Positions 15,779 to 24,136 of a stretch of 24,136 nt of DNA are shown in pieces. Source of the stretch: an uncultured Ruminococcus sp. GTDB lineage: Bacteria; Bacillota; Clostridia; Lachnospirales; Lachnospiraceae. The stretch covers positions 1 to 24,136 of the forward strand of contig USFD01000049.1 of assembly GCA_900553885.1 (NCBI GenBank), written 5' to 3'. The first letter of the stretch is position 1. Each line of letters begins with the position of its first letter. The notes beneath the pieces are model-generated. The model saw only the letters and a program-made list of their open reading frames with translations. It ran no database searches and was not told the DNA's origin. The position numbers were made by a program, and so were the translations under genes.

Positions 15779-15807
15779 TTGTATAAATACAGAAACAGGG
15801 CTAGAAT
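15779..15807 (+). promoter_or_regulatory. Promoter of the helicase-nuclease gene
   Basis: TTGTAT (15779-15784), a 17-base spacer and TAGAAT (15802-15807), giving a leader of about 70 bases. No LexA box was found near it, so the helicase may be constitutive, in addition to any readthrough from the radical SAM operon. Confidence 0.5.
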
Positions 15808-15884
15808 AGAACAGGAAAAGCCAGATTTTAGCAGCAGAAATGCGGGATGGTCTGCTTTTGTTTTACTTCAGAGGGAGAGATGAG

Positions 15885-18251
15885 ATGAGTTCAGTAAATG
15901 AAGAAGTACCTGTGATACGTATTTCTGTAAGGAATCTTGTGGAGTTTATTCTGCGGGAAGGTGATATAGACAATCGGGTTTCCGGAGGAATGGACAGAGA
16001 CGCTATGCTGATGGGCGGCAGAATCCATCGGAAAATACAAAGAAGGATGGGACCGGATTACCATGCCGAGGTCCCTTTGAAAAAAGAGATTGTCTTCGAC
16101 AGCTTTCATATTTTTGTTGAAGGCCGTGCGGACGGAATTATTACAGAAACACAGAAAGAAGAGCCGCGGATTACGATTGATGAAATCAAAGGGGTCTTAA
16201 GAGAACTGAGATTTATTGAGAAACCCGAACCTCTTCATCTTGCCCAGGCAAAATGTTATGCAGCTATTTATGCGGAACTGAAAAATCTGAAGAAGATTAA
16301 TGTACAGATTACCTACTGCCAGATGGAAAGTGAAGAAATCCGGCGTTTTGTACAAACTTTTGAATCCGGGGAATTGAAAGACTGGTTTAACGATCTTGTC
16401 GGGAAATATGAAAAATGGGCCAGGTTTGAAATCGAATGGAAGAAAGTACGCAATGCTTCCATTCATGAAACGGAATTCCCCTTTTCCTATCGGGCCGGGC
16501 AGAGGAATATGGCAGCAGCAGTCTACCGGACTATTCTGAGAAGAAAAAAGCTTTTTATTCAGGCTTCTACAGGGGTGGGAAAGACAATTTCTACAGTCTT
16601 TCCGTCAGTGAAAGCACTGGGGGAAGGAATCGGTGAAAAAATTTTTTATCTGACGGCGAAAACGATTACGCGGACGGTTGCAGAACAGGCTTTCCGCACG
16701 CTCAGCGGGAATGGCCTTCTGATGAAGGTAATTACTCTGACTGCAAAGGAAAAGATCTGCTTTTGTGAGGAAACAGACTGTAATCCGGAAAACTGTCCCT
16801 ATGCGAAAGGACACTTTGACCGGGTAAATGATGCGGTCTATGATCTCCTTACCAGTGAAAACGGAGTTAGCCGCCAGACCGTGGAACATTATGCCCTGAA
16901 ACACAGGGTATGCCCTTTTGAAATGTCCCTGGATCTTTCCGTGTGGGCGGATGCGGTAATCTGCGACTATAATTATGTATTTGATCCGAACGCTCACCTG
17001 AAACGCTTTTTTTCAGACGGAGGGAATAAGGGATATATTTTCCTTGTGGACGAGGCTCATAATCTGGTGGAGCGGGGAAGAGAAATGTACAGTGCTGAGC
17101 TGTACAAGGAAGATTTCCTTGAGGCAAAGCGCTGCGTAAAAGGATACGATAAAAAGATTGCGGCTCAGCTTGATGGGATTAACCGGCTTTTTCTGGCTCT
17201 GAAACGGGAGTGTGAAACATACCGGGTGCTGGAGAGTGTTTCGCATATATCGCTTAGACTGATGCGGCTTCTTACAGAAATGGAACGGTTCCTGGAAGAA
17301 CAGGAAGGGGGAGAAATAAGAGAAAAGATTCTGGAGCTGTATTTCCAGGTCAGAGCTTTCCTGAATATTCATGACATTATGGATGAAAATTATGTAATAT
17401 ACAGTGAGCTGGAAGCAGACGGAAGATTTAAGGTAAAGCTGTTCTGCATTAATCCGGCAGCGAACCTTCAGGCTTTCCTGGAACAGGGGAACGGAACAGT
17501 CTTTTTTTCCGCCACGCTGCTTCCTATCCGGTACTATAAAAGCCTTCTTTCGGTGGAAGATGACGATTATGCGATATATGTGGAGTCTTCGTTCCCCAGG
17601 GAGAACCGTCTGATTCTTCTGGGAAGGGATGTGAGCACAAAGTATACCAGACGAGGACCTGAGATGTACCGCAGAATTGCGGAATATATTCTTTGTACGG
17701 CAAAGAGCAGACGGGGAAATTATATCGCTTTTTTTCCATCCTACAGAATGCTGGAGGAAGTTTACGAGTATTTCCTGAGTGAGGAGGGAAATATGGAGTC
17801 AGCGGCTCAGACACAGTATATGAGCGAGAAAGAAAGAGAAGAATTTCTGGAACTGTTTGAGAAAGAGAGAGAAGAAAGCTTTGTCGGATTCTGTGTAATG
17901 GGAGGGATTTTCTCCGAAGGAATCGACCTGGCGGAAGACCGGCTGATCGGAGCTGTGATAGTCGGGACAGGGCTTCCCCAGGTGTGCAGCGACAGAGAAA
18001 TTATCAGGAAATTTTTTGACAGAAAGAATATGCAGGGGTTTTCCTACTCGTATCTTTATCCGGGAATGAACAAAGTGCTTCAGTCTGCAGGCCGTGTGAT
18101 CCGCACAGAGCGGGATAAAGGAATTATTCTCCTGCTGGATGACCGGTTCCAGGATCAGAGATACCGGGAGATTTTTCCCAGGGAGTGGGCCGGTGTGCAC
18201 ACATGCAGCATACCGACCCTGCAGCATCAGTTGGAGGAGTTCTGGAAATAG
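15885..18251 (+). CDS. XPD/DinG-type Fe-S helicase fused to RecB-family nuclease
   Basis: 788-residue predicted DNA helicase-nuclease. The N-terminal PD-(D/E)XK nuclease shows the RecB-family pattern: His48 (GGRIH), Asp83 (GRADG), Glu100-X-Lys102 (DEIKG) and Gln121...Tyr125 (QAKCY). The superfamily 2 helicase follows: Walker A ASTGVGKT with Lys233, DEAH box at 389-392, FFSATLLP (motif III-like) and QSAGRVIRTERDKG near 733. Cysteines 292/294, 299, 304 and 343 between motif I and the DEAH box match the [4Fe-4S] domain of XPD and DinG. ATG 15885 is preferred (GGGAGA six bases upstream); ATG 15840 has no ribosome binding site. Probable role: unwinding and trimming damaged DNA. Its last 25 bases overlap the opposing LysR gene. 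Confidence 0.88.
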   Translation: MSSVNEEVPVIRISVRNLVEFILREGDIDNRVSGGMDRDAMLMGGRIHRKIQRRMGPDYHAEVPLKKEIVFDSFHIFVEGRADGIITETQKEEPRITIDEIKGVLRELRFIEKPEPLHLAQAKCYAAIYAELKNLKKINVQITYCQMESEEIRRFVQTFESGELKDWFNDLVGKYEKWARFEIEWKKVRNASIHETEFPFSYRAGQRNMAAAVYRTILRRKKLFIQASTGVGKTISTVFPSVKALGEGIGEKIFYLTAKTITRTVAEQAFRTLSGNGLLMKVITLTAKEKICFCEETDCNPENCPYAKGHFDRVNDAVYDLLTSENGVSRQTVEHYALKHRVCPFEMSLDLSVWADAVICDYNYVFDPNAHLKRFFSDGGNKGYIFLVDEAHNLVERGREMYSAELYKEDFLEAKRCVKGYDKKIAAQLDGINRLFLALKRECETYRVLESVSHISLRLMRLLTEMERFLEEQEGGEIREKILELYFQVRAFLNIHDIMDENYVIYSELEADGRFKVKLFCINPAANLQAFLEQGNGTVFFSATLLPIRYYKSLLSVEDDDYAIYVESSFPRENRLILLGRDVSTKYTRRGPEMYRRIAEYILCTAKSRRGNYIAFFPSYRMLEEVYEYFLSEEGNMESAAQTQYMSEKEREEFLELFEKEREESFVGFCVMGGIFSEGIDLAEDRLIGAVIVGTGLPQVCSDREIIRKFFDRKNMQGFSYSYLYPGMNKVLQSAGRVIRTERDKGIILLLDDRFQDQRYREIFPREWAGVHTCSIPTLQHQLEEFWK

Positions 18252-19117
18252 CTTAAAAATTCCAGGGCAACCCGGGATAACGGAAGAAGTTCATTATATG
18301 CGATGATAAGTTCGCGCTCCGGAATTTCTTCTTTTGTATCAAGAATAAAGATGTCTTTTTCTGTATTCTTGATACAGTAATCAGGCACAAAGGCGATGCC
18401 CAGTCCGATGCGGGCCAGATCTACGAGAAGATCATTGCTTGTCAGTTCAATTTCCGGAACAAGATCAAGATGATGCTGCTGAAAGACCTGATGAAGAAAT
18501 TCATTTGTCGTGCTGTTTTTGTCCAGCATAAGAATCGGATAGCAGGTCAGCTGGCGGAAAGAGATTTTCTGGCCTTTTAATTCCGTAAATGGCTCCCCTG
18601 CAATAAATACGTCGCGGAATTTTTTGATTCTTACCGATGACGCTCCGGTTCCCAGATACCGGTTGGGGTGATTGACTACAATAAGATCAACAAGACCGCT
18701 TTTTAAAAGCTCTGCACATTTGAGTGAGGTCTGATTGATTACTTTTATATGTGCATTTGGGAATGTTTTATGAAAACGTTCCAGATAAGGAATAAGAAAA
18801 TAGCGGCAGATCGTGTCGCTGGCTCCGATTCGGATCTGACCGCCGGTGGAAGCGGCATCCAGAAGCTGTGCTTCTCCTCTCTGAATCAGATTCATGGCCG
18901 GTTCAATGTGGCGCATGAGAATTTCCCCTTCCGGAGTGAGCTGGACTTTTTTTGTGCTGCGTATAAACAGAACCTGATCCAGTTTCCGCTCAAGGGTTTT
19001 AATGGACTGACTGACCGCAGACTGGGAGATAAAAAGCTGTTTTGAAGCTTCCGAAAAATTTAATGTTGAAGCAACATGATAAAAAACTTTGTAAAGTTCA
19101 TAATTAATATCAATCAT
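18227..19117 (-). CDS. LysR-family transcriptional regulator
   Basis: 296-residue LysR-type regulator. The N-terminal winged helix (about residues 1-62) contains NFSEASKQLFISQSAVSQSI as the helix-turn-helix. The C-terminal two-lobed co-inducer domain begins near GGQIRIGASDTICRYFLIPYL. Length is standard. AGGGGG (minus strand) precedes the ATG at 19115-19117. It is transcribed towards the helicase gene, which it overlaps by 25 bases, and away from the DUF1461-like gene. LysR proteins often control the divergent neighbour, so the membrane protein is the first candidate target; the ligand cannot be read from sequence. Confidence 0.92.
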   Translation of the reverse strand: MIDINYELYKVFYHVASTLNFSEASKQLFISQSAVSQSIKTLERKLDQVLFIRSTKKVQLTPEGEILMRHIEPAMNLIQRGEAQLLDAASTGGQIRIGASDTICRYFLIPYLERFHKTFPNAHIKVINQTSLKCAELLKSGLVDLIVVNHPNRYLGTGASSVRIKKFRDVFIAGEPFTELKGQKISFRQLTCYPILMLDKNSTTNEFLHQVFQQHHLDLVPEIELTSNDLLVDLARIGLGIAFVPDYCIKNTEKDIFILDTKEEIPERELIIAYNELLPLSRVALEFLSYFQNSSN

Positions 19118-19141
19118 TATTAGACCCCCTAATAAATACTG

Positions 19142-19176
19142 CTTGTATTATAAGCGAAATTTAATTAAAATACAAG
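19142..19176. promoter_or_regulatory. Interlocked divergent promoters with an inverted repeat
   Basis: Plus strand: TTGTAT (19143-19148), 17 bases, TAAAAT (19166-19171). Minus strand: TTGTAT (19170-19175), 17 bases, TATAAT (19147-19152). Each promoter's -35 overlaps the other's -10. CTTGTATT (19142-19149) and AATACAAG (19169-19176) are perfect inverted repeats. Only one polymerase could occupy the site at a time, so the LysR gene and the membrane protein gene should compete. It is also a plausible LysR binding site. Confidence 0.6.
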
Positions 19177-19208
19177 GAGAATACTTTCGGGAAGGAGCGG
19201 GATGCCTT

Positions 19209-19904
19209 ATGAGAAAACTGCAGTGGGCGGCAGGAGTACTTCTGTCTTTTTCAATCATAGCCATTCTTCTGATTTCCAGTTTTGAAATTGCCATGTATGC
19301 CGATTTCAGTGTGTATCAGCGGGAATATGAAAAATATGATGTCCTGGATGAACTGGATATGAATATGGATGATGTTATGTACGTTACAGAGGAAATGATG
19401 GCGTATCTGAGGGGAGACAGAGATAATCTTTCTGTTATTACAACTGTCGAGGGAGAAAAACAGGATTTCTTTAACGAACAGGACAGATTTCATATGGGGG
19501 AGGTCAGGGATCTGTTTATCGGCGGACTGCATATCCGGACGGGAGCGATTGTTACAGCACTTATCTGTCTGGTGTTCCTGATCGCATCAAAGGCCCGTCT
19601 GCAAAAGATTCTGACCAGATCCTATCAGGCGGCTCTGGGAATAACAGGCGCTGCGGTTATTTTTATCGGTGTTGCTGCAATGATTAATTTCGATGCGGTA
19701 TTTGTACAGTTCCATCACATCTTCTTTGATAACGATCTGTGGCTGTTTGATCCTGCCGAGGATTATATGATCCGCATGCTGCCGGAAGGATTGTTTGCCG
19801 ATATGGTTCTGAGAATCGGAATTCTTTTTGTGGGAAGCCTCCTGATTCTGCTTGTTATCAGTATTTTAGCCGGCAGGTTTCGGAAGAACAGAAAATCTGA
19901 TTAG
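19209..19904 (+). CDS. Integral membrane protein, TIGR01906/DUF1461 family
   Basis: 231-residue membrane protein with four hydrophobic segments, at about residues 5-29, 111-128, 141-161 and 200-222. The loop between the first two is long and acidic. The family pattern is visible in NEQDRFHMGEV and in FHHIFFDNDLWLFDPAEDYMIRMLPEGLF (only key residues: FHH, NDLW, DP, RMLPEG). No biochemical function is established. ATG 19209 follows AAGGAG at 19192-19197 with rather long spacing; an upstream in-frame TTG at 19143 lies within the promoter and is unlikely. It is divergent from the LysR gene. No clear terminator follows it. Confidence 0.82.
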   Translation: MRKLQWAAGVLLSFSIIAILLISSFEIAMYADFSVYQREYEKYDVLDELDMNMDDVMYVTEEMMAYLRGDRDNLSVITTVEGEKQDFFNEQDRFHMGEVRDLFIGGLHIRTGAIVTALICLVFLIASKARLQKILTRSYQAALGITGAAVIFIGVAAMINFDAVFVQFHHIFFDNDLWLFDPAEDYMIRMLPEGLFADMVLRIGILFVGSLLILLVISILAGRFRKNRKSD

Positions 19905-19935
19905 TTCTGCTTATCAGATATTTAAGTTATATTAA

Positions 19936-19965
19936 TTGTACTAATGAAGAAAAGTGTGATACGAT
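19936..19965 (+). promoter_or_regulatory. Promoter of purL
   Basis: TTGTAC (19936-19941), an 18-base spacer and TACGAT (19960-19965), preceded by TGA to make an extended -10. The predicted leader of about 90 bases holds a small hairpin (GAACAG 19984-19989 with CTGTTC 19997-20002). I recognise no purine, PRPP or ZTP riboswitch in it. Confidence 0.5.
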
Positions 19966-20063
19966 ACAGATAGGAACGCGTATGAACAGTGGAATGCTGT
20001 TCGGAGTGTGAATGTAAGAGTGAATAGAAAAGTCAGAAGAAAAACACGTAAAGGAGAGATATG

Positions 20064-23000
20064 ATGAGCAGTGTAAAGCGGGTGTATGTGGAAAAAAAGC
20101 CGGAATATGCCGTTGCAGCAAAAGAACTGAGACATGAGATCAGACATTATCTGGGAATTGCGGATGCAGAGGAAGTCCGTGTTCTGATCCGGTATGATGT
20201 GGAGAATATTTCCGACGATACTTTTGAGAAGGCCTGCAGAGGTGTGTTTGCGGAACCGCCGGTAGATATTCTTTACAGAGAAGAGTTCCCGTCAGGAGAA
20301 AATGACAGGGTGTTTTCTGTGGAATTCCTTCCGGGTCAGTTCGATCAGCGGGCAGATTCAGCGGAGCAGTGCATACGCTTTATTAAAGAGGATGAAGAAC
20401 CGGTTGTCCGTACGGCCACAACTTATGTAATTGTGGGAAATATTTCCGATGAGGAGTTTGCAGCGATCAAGAATCACTGCATAAATCCGGTGGATTCCAG
20501 AGAAGCTGCGCCGGAGAAACCGGAGACGCTTGTAACAGTATTCGATGAGCCGGAGGATATCCGGACTTTTGACGGATTTAAAGACATGCCGGAGACAGAG
20601 CTGAGAGAGCTTTACAATTCTCTCGGACTGGCAATGACATTCCAGGATTTCCTTCATATTCAGAAATATTACAGCGGAGAGGAACACCGGGATCCGACTG
20701 TGACGGAAATCCGGGTGCTGGATACTTACTGGTCTGATCACTGCCGTCATACAACTTTCTCTACAGAACTGAAGGACGTAGTCTTTGATGAAGGAGATTA
20801 CAGGGAGCCGATTGAGAACACATATAAAGAATATCTGCGGGATCACAGCGAGATTTTTGCAGGAAGAGAGGATAAGTTTGTCTGCCTGATGGATCTTGCC
20901 CTGATGGCTATGCGCCGGCTGAAAAAAGAGGGAAAACTGGAAGATCAGGAAGAGTCAGACGAAATCAATGCATGCAGTATTGTTGTACCGATCCGTGTTG
21001 ATGGAAAAGAAGAAGAGTGGCTCATTAATTTCAAAAATGAAACACACAATCATCCGACCGAGATTGAGCCCTTCGGAGGAGCGGCAACCTGCCTGGGAGG
21101 CGCAATCCGTGATCCGCTTTCCGGACGCACGTATGTATATCAGGCTATGCGTGTGACCGGAGCTGCCGACCCGACCGGATCCGTGAAAGATACCCTGAAA
21201 GGAAAGCTCCCTCAGAAAAAACTTGTTCGGGGTGCAGCTCAGGGATACAGCTCTTACGGAAACCAGATCGGACTGGCTACCGGACTTGTAAAAGAGATTT
21301 ATCATCCGGATTATGTGGCAAAACGTATGGAAATCGGCGCAGTGCTGGGCGCAGCGCCAAGACGCGCAGTTATCCGTGAAAATTCGGATCCGGGAGATCT
21401 CATTATACTTCTGGGAGGACGTACAGGACGTGACGGATGCGGCGGAGCGACCGGTTCGTCCAAAGTTCACACAGAAGAGTCAATTGAGACATGCGGGGCA
21501 GAGGTGCAGAAAGGAAATCCGCCTACAGAGAGAAAGATTCAGCGCCTTTTCAGAAGGGAAGAAGTCAGCCGTCTGATCAAGAAGTGTAATGATTTCGGCG
21601 CAGGCGGAGTATCTGTGGCAATCGGTGAACTTGCTCCGGGCCTTCGTGTGGAACTGGACAAAGTGCCGAAAAAATATGCAGGCCTTGACGGAACAGAAAT
21701 TGCAATTTCCGAATCCCAGGAAAGAATGGCGGTTGTCGTTGATCCGAAGGATGCGGATACATTTATGAAATATGCGGCAGAAGAGAATCTTGAAGCGACA
21801 GAAGTTGCAGTGGTGACAGAGGAGCCCAGGCTTGTACTTGTATGGCGGGGAAAAGAGATTGTTAATATTTCCCGTGCGTTCCTTGATACCAACGGCGCGC
21901 ATCAGGAAACTTCCGTTGAGGTGGAAATTCCGAAACGTGAGGGCAGCCTGTTTAAATGTGAGGAAGTATCGGATGTAAAAGAAAAGTGGCTTTCAGTTCT
22001 GAAGAATCTGAATGTGTGCTCCCAGAAAGGACTTGTGGAGATGTTTGACGGTTCTATCGGAGCAGGCTCTGTATTTATGCCGCACGGCGGAAAATATCAG
22101 CTGACGGAGATCCAGGCCATGACGGCTAAGATTCCGGTACAGACAGGGTCGACGGACAGCGTGTCAATGATGAGCTATGGATTTGATCCGTATCTTTCCA
22201 GCTGGAGCCCGTATCACGGGGCGGTTTACGCTGTGGTAGAATCAATAGCAAAGATTGTTGCTGCCGGCGGGGATTACAGAAAGATCCGGTTTACTTTCCA
22301 GGAGTATTTCCGCAGAATGACAGAGGATCCGAAGCGCTGGAGCCAGCCTTTTGCAGCTCTTCTCGGAGCATATGCCGCTCAGATCGGATTCGGCCTTCCG
22401 TCGATCGGAGGAAAGGACAGTATGTCGGGAACATTCCAGAATATTGATGTACCGCCTACTCTGGTTTCCTTTGCTGTGGATATGGCTCTTCAGCAGGACG
22501 TTATTACACCGGAACTGAAAAAACCGGGCAATAAACTGGTCTGGCTGCGTATCGACAGAGACAGCTATGATCTTCCTGTTTATGATAAGATTATGGAACA
22601 GTATGGAAAGTTTACCGAGGATATCCGCGCGGGCCGTATTGTATCCGCATATGCGCTTGACCGTCATGGCGTGATTGCCGGAGTCAGCAAAATGGCGTTC
22701 GGCAATAAGATGGGTGTGAAAATTGAACATAACATGGATCCAAGAGACCTGTTTGCACCGGCATTCGGAGATCTGATTGCGGAAGTAGAAGACGGACAGG
22801 TGGGAAATCTCCAGATCAGTTATACGGTAATCGGTGAAGTTACGGACAGAAACTGCTTCGAATACAGCAATGTGGAAATCGGAATGGAGGAAGCTTTGAG
22901 TGCCTGGACGGGAACACTGGAAAAAGTTTTTGCGACAAAGTCAGCGGCGGATTCCGCTGATCCGGTGGAAGAAAAGCTGTTCCATACATCAGATGTACAC

Positions 23001-23819
23001 ATCTGCAGTCATAAAATCGGACAGCCCTGTGTATTTATACCTGTATTTCCGGGGACAAACTGTGAATATGACAGCGCGCGGGCCTTTGAGCGCGCAGGCG
23101 CAAAGGTAATTACAAAAATATTCCGTAACCTGAATGCCGAAGATATCCGCTCTTCTGTAGAGGAATTTGAACGGAGCATATCCCAGGCACAGATGATCAT
23201 GTTCCCGGGAGGATTCAGCGCAGGTGATGAACCTGACGGATCGGCAAAATTCTTTGCTACTGCTTTCCAGAATGCAAAGATCAAAGAGGCGGTAGAGAAG
23301 CTTCTGAATGAAAGAGACGGACTTGCTCTCGGCATCTGCAACGGATTCCAGGCATTGATTAAGCTGGGGCTTGTGCCTTACGGGAAAATTACCGGTCAGA
23401 CAGAGGATTCGCCGACTCTGACCTACAATACCATTGGACGCCATATTTCTAAAATGGTATATACCAAAGTAGTTACAGATAAGTCTCCGTGGCTTATGGA
23501 GGCAGAGCTGGGCGGTGTGTATACGAATCCTGCATCCCACGGAGAAGGACGCTTTGTTGCGGACAAGGAATGGATTGACCGTCTGTTTGCCAACGGACAG
23601 GTGGCTACTCAGTACTGTGATTCAGAAGGAAATATCAGTATGAACGAGGAATGGAATGTAAATGGTTCCTATTGTGCTATTGAAGGCATTACAAGTCCGG
23701 ACGGACGTATTCTCGGCAAAATGGCACATTCAGAGCGCCGGGGCGATTCAGTTGCTGTCAATATATATGGAGAACAGGACATGAAAATATTTGAGTCCGG
23801 AGTAAAGTATTTCAGATAG
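20064..23819 (+). CDS. purL: Phosphoribosylformylglycinamidine synthase, single chain
   Basis: 1251-residue cytosolic enzyme for the fourth step of de novo purine synthesis, converting FGAR, glutamine and ATP to FGAM. It is the long single-chain form found in many Clostridia, combining what Bacillus makes as PurS, PurL and PurQ. The synthase part carries the metal/ATP segment NETHNHPTEIEPFGGAATCLGG and GGKDSMSG. The C-terminal glutamine amidotransferase domain begins near VFIPVFPGTNCEYD, with catalytic Cys1092 (GICNGFQ) and His1159 and Glu1161 (HGEGR). ATG 20064 is chosen because AAGGAG (20051-20056) is seven bases away; ATG 20061 is also in frame but only four away. No other pur gene lies beside it here. 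Confidence 0.95.
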   Translation: MSSVKRVYVEKKPEYAVAAKELRHEIRHYLGIADAEEVRVLIRYDVENISDDTFEKACRGVFAEPPVDILYREEFPSGENDRVFSVEFLPGQFDQRADSAEQCIRFIKEDEEPVVRTATTYVIVGNISDEEFAAIKNHCINPVDSREAAPEKPETLVTVFDEPEDIRTFDGFKDMPETELRELYNSLGLAMTFQDFLHIQKYYSGEEHRDPTVTEIRVLDTYWSDHCRHTTFSTELKDVVFDEGDYREPIENTYKEYLRDHSEIFAGREDKFVCLMDLALMAMRRLKKEGKLEDQEESDEINACSIVVPIRVDGKEEEWLINFKNETHNHPTEIEPFGGAATCLGGAIRDPLSGRTYVYQAMRVTGAADPTGSVKDTLKGKLPQKKLVRGAAQGYSSYGNQIGLATGLVKEIYHPDYVAKRMEIGAVLGAAPRRAVIRENSDPGDLIILLGGRTGRDGCGGATGSSKVHTEESIETCGAEVQKGNPPTERKIQRLFRREEVSRLIKKCNDFGAGGVSVAIGELAPGLRVELDKVPKKYAGLDGTEIAISESQERMAVVVDPKDADTFMKYAAEENLEATEVAVVTEEPRLVLVWRGKEIVNISRAFLDTNGAHQETSVEVEIPKREGSLFKCEEVSDVKEKWLSVLKNLNVCSQKGLVEMFDGSIGAGSVFMPHGGKYQLTEIQAMTAKIPVQTGSTDSVSMMSYGFDPYLSSWSPYHGAVYAVVESIAKIVAAGGDYRKIRFTFQEYFRRMTEDPKRWSQPFAALLGAYAAQIGFGLPSIGGKDSMSGTFQNIDVPPTLVSFAVDMALQQDVITPELKKPGNKLVWLRIDRDSYDLPVYDKIMEQYGKFTEDIRAGRIVSAYALDRHGVIAGVSKMAFGNKMGVKIEHNMDPRDLFAPAFGDLIAEVEDGQVGNLQISYTVIGEVTDRNCFEYSNVEIGMEEALSAWTGTLEKVFATKSAADSADPVEEKLFHTSDVHICSHKIGQPCVFIPVFPGTNCEYDSARAFERAGAKVITKIFRNLNAEDIRSSVEEFERSISQAQMIMFPGGFSAGDEPDGSAKFFATAFQNAKIKEAVEKLLNERDGLALGICNGFQALIKLGLVPYGKITGQTEDSPTLTYNTIGRHISKMVYTKVVTDKSPWLMEAELGGVYTNPASHGEGRFVADKEWIDRLFANGQVATQYCDSEGNISMNEEWNVNGSYCAIEGITSPDGRILGKMAHSERRGDSVAVNIYGEQDMKIFESGVKYFR

Positions 23820-23849
23820 TGTGACAGGCCTGCATAAATGCGGACGCAG

Positions 23850-23904
23850 AATGCAGGGGGGGCAGCCGGCCGGGTCCGGAGGGCTGTCCCCCTGTATTTA
23901 TGTC
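23850..23904 (+). terminator. Possible terminator after purL
   Basis: A GC-rich imperfect stem pairs AATGCAGGGGG...GCAGCC (about 23850-23866) with GGCTGTCCCCCTGTATT (about 23882-23898), with one bulge and a G-A mismatch. No proper T-run follows, so it may need Rho or simply stabilise the 3' end. A short GCCGG/CCGGC hairpin lies just beyond it. Confidence 0.4.
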
Positions 23905-24006
23905 AGCCGGAACCGGCAGAGGTTCTGTACAGCGGTATGTTTGCACAAGGAAAATAAGGCGAAAATCCGCGGAAAAAATCTTATGTAAAAATAAATAAAA
24001 AAAGTG

Positions 24007-24036
24007 TTGACATTTGGCGGAAGATGATAGTATAAT
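24007..24036 (+). promoter_or_regulatory. Consensus promoter of the tRNA gene
   Basis: A perfect -35 TTGACA (24007-24012), an 18-base spacer and a perfect -10 TATAAT (24031-24036). Transcription would start near 24043, about 40 bases before the tRNA. A full consensus match is usual for stable RNA promoters and suggests a tRNA operon that runs beyond the window. Confidence 0.85.
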
Positions 24037-24083
24037 AGCAAAGCGGGTTGAGGACAGGAAAGATCTTAACCGGCAGAAAGTAT

Positions 24084-24136
24084 GGGGTCTTAGCTCAGCT
24101 GGGAGAGCATCTGCCTTACAAGCAGAGGGTCACAGG
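24084..24136 (+). tRNA. tRNA-Val (anticodon TAC), cut by window edge
   Basis: The first 53 bases of a tRNA are present: acceptor strand GGGGTCT, T8-A9, D-arm GCTC-AGCTGGGA-GAGC, a 5-bp anticodon stem TCTGC/GCAGA, loop CTTACAA with anticodon TAC, variable loop GGGTC and the first T-stem strand ACAGG. The T-loop and 3' acceptor lie beyond the window. The anticodon reads valine GUA codons. Confidence 0.93.

Noticed and set aside
15833..15868. Leader terminator or attenuator ahead of the helicase gene (AGCAGA/TCTGCT followed by a T-rich stretch)
   Set aside because: The stem is only 6 bp with a 12-base loop and the T-run is interrupted, so it is too weak to call.
15731..15884. LexA box upstream of the helicase gene
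   Set aside because: GAACAGTATATG near 15752 has only one half-site; nothing in the gap fits GAACRNRYGTTC.

Overview
The window looks like chromosome of a low-to-moderate GC anaerobic Firmicute, most likely a gut Lachnospiraceae-type Clostridium. The evidence is strong AGGAGG-type ribosome binding sites, sigma-A-like promoters with extended -10 elements, an indolepyruvate:ferredoxin oxidoreductase, a single-chain Clostridia-type PurL, a DeoR-controlled fructose PTS and a B. subtilis-type LexA box. No mobile element, CRISPR array or obvious foreign island is visible. Assignments rest on reading translated motifs by eye; no database search was run.

Layout. (1) 86-6220: a six-gene plus-strand operon, paaK - iorA - iorB - ACT - paaK - ACT, closed by a strong hairpin terminator. 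IorAB should oxidatively decarboxylate aryl pyruvates (from Trp, Phe or Tyr) to aryl-acetyl-CoA. Two paralogous phenylacetate-CoA ligase-type enzymes interconvert arylacetates and their CoA thioesters, and two double-ACT proteins probably sense an amino acid. (2) 6286-6576: a minus-strand cold-shock protein with its own promoter. (3) 6624-7741: cysteine synthase with promoter and terminator. (4) 7826-13562: a self-contained fructose PTS operon, fruR - fruK - fruA(IIABC) - ptsH - ptsI. Six 10-bp direct repeats overlap its promoter, there is a second promoter before ptsH, and it ends in a perfect 16-bp terminator stem. The HPr has Arg where the regulatory Ser46 should be. (5) 13564-18251: a putative DNA repair cluster. 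It encodes a radical SAM protein with a helix-hairpin-helix tail, its usual partner protein (TIGR03915-like), and, from its own promoter, an XPD/DinG-type iron-sulfur helicase fused to a RecB-family nuclease domain. A perfect LexA box and a near-match sit on the promoter of the radical SAM gene. (6) 18227-19904: a minus-strand LysR regulator, overlapping the helicase gene tail to tail, faces a DUF1461/TIGR01906-like membrane protein across interlocked divergent promoters. (7) 19936-23819: purL on its own. (8) 24007-24136: a consensus promoter and the first 53 bases of tRNA-Val(TAC), cut by the window edge.

The most interesting stretch is the LexA-box radical SAM/DUF/helicase-nuclease cluster, which reads as an SOS-inducible repair system of unknown chemistry. 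Next are the decamer operator array and the duplicated ligase/ACT module.
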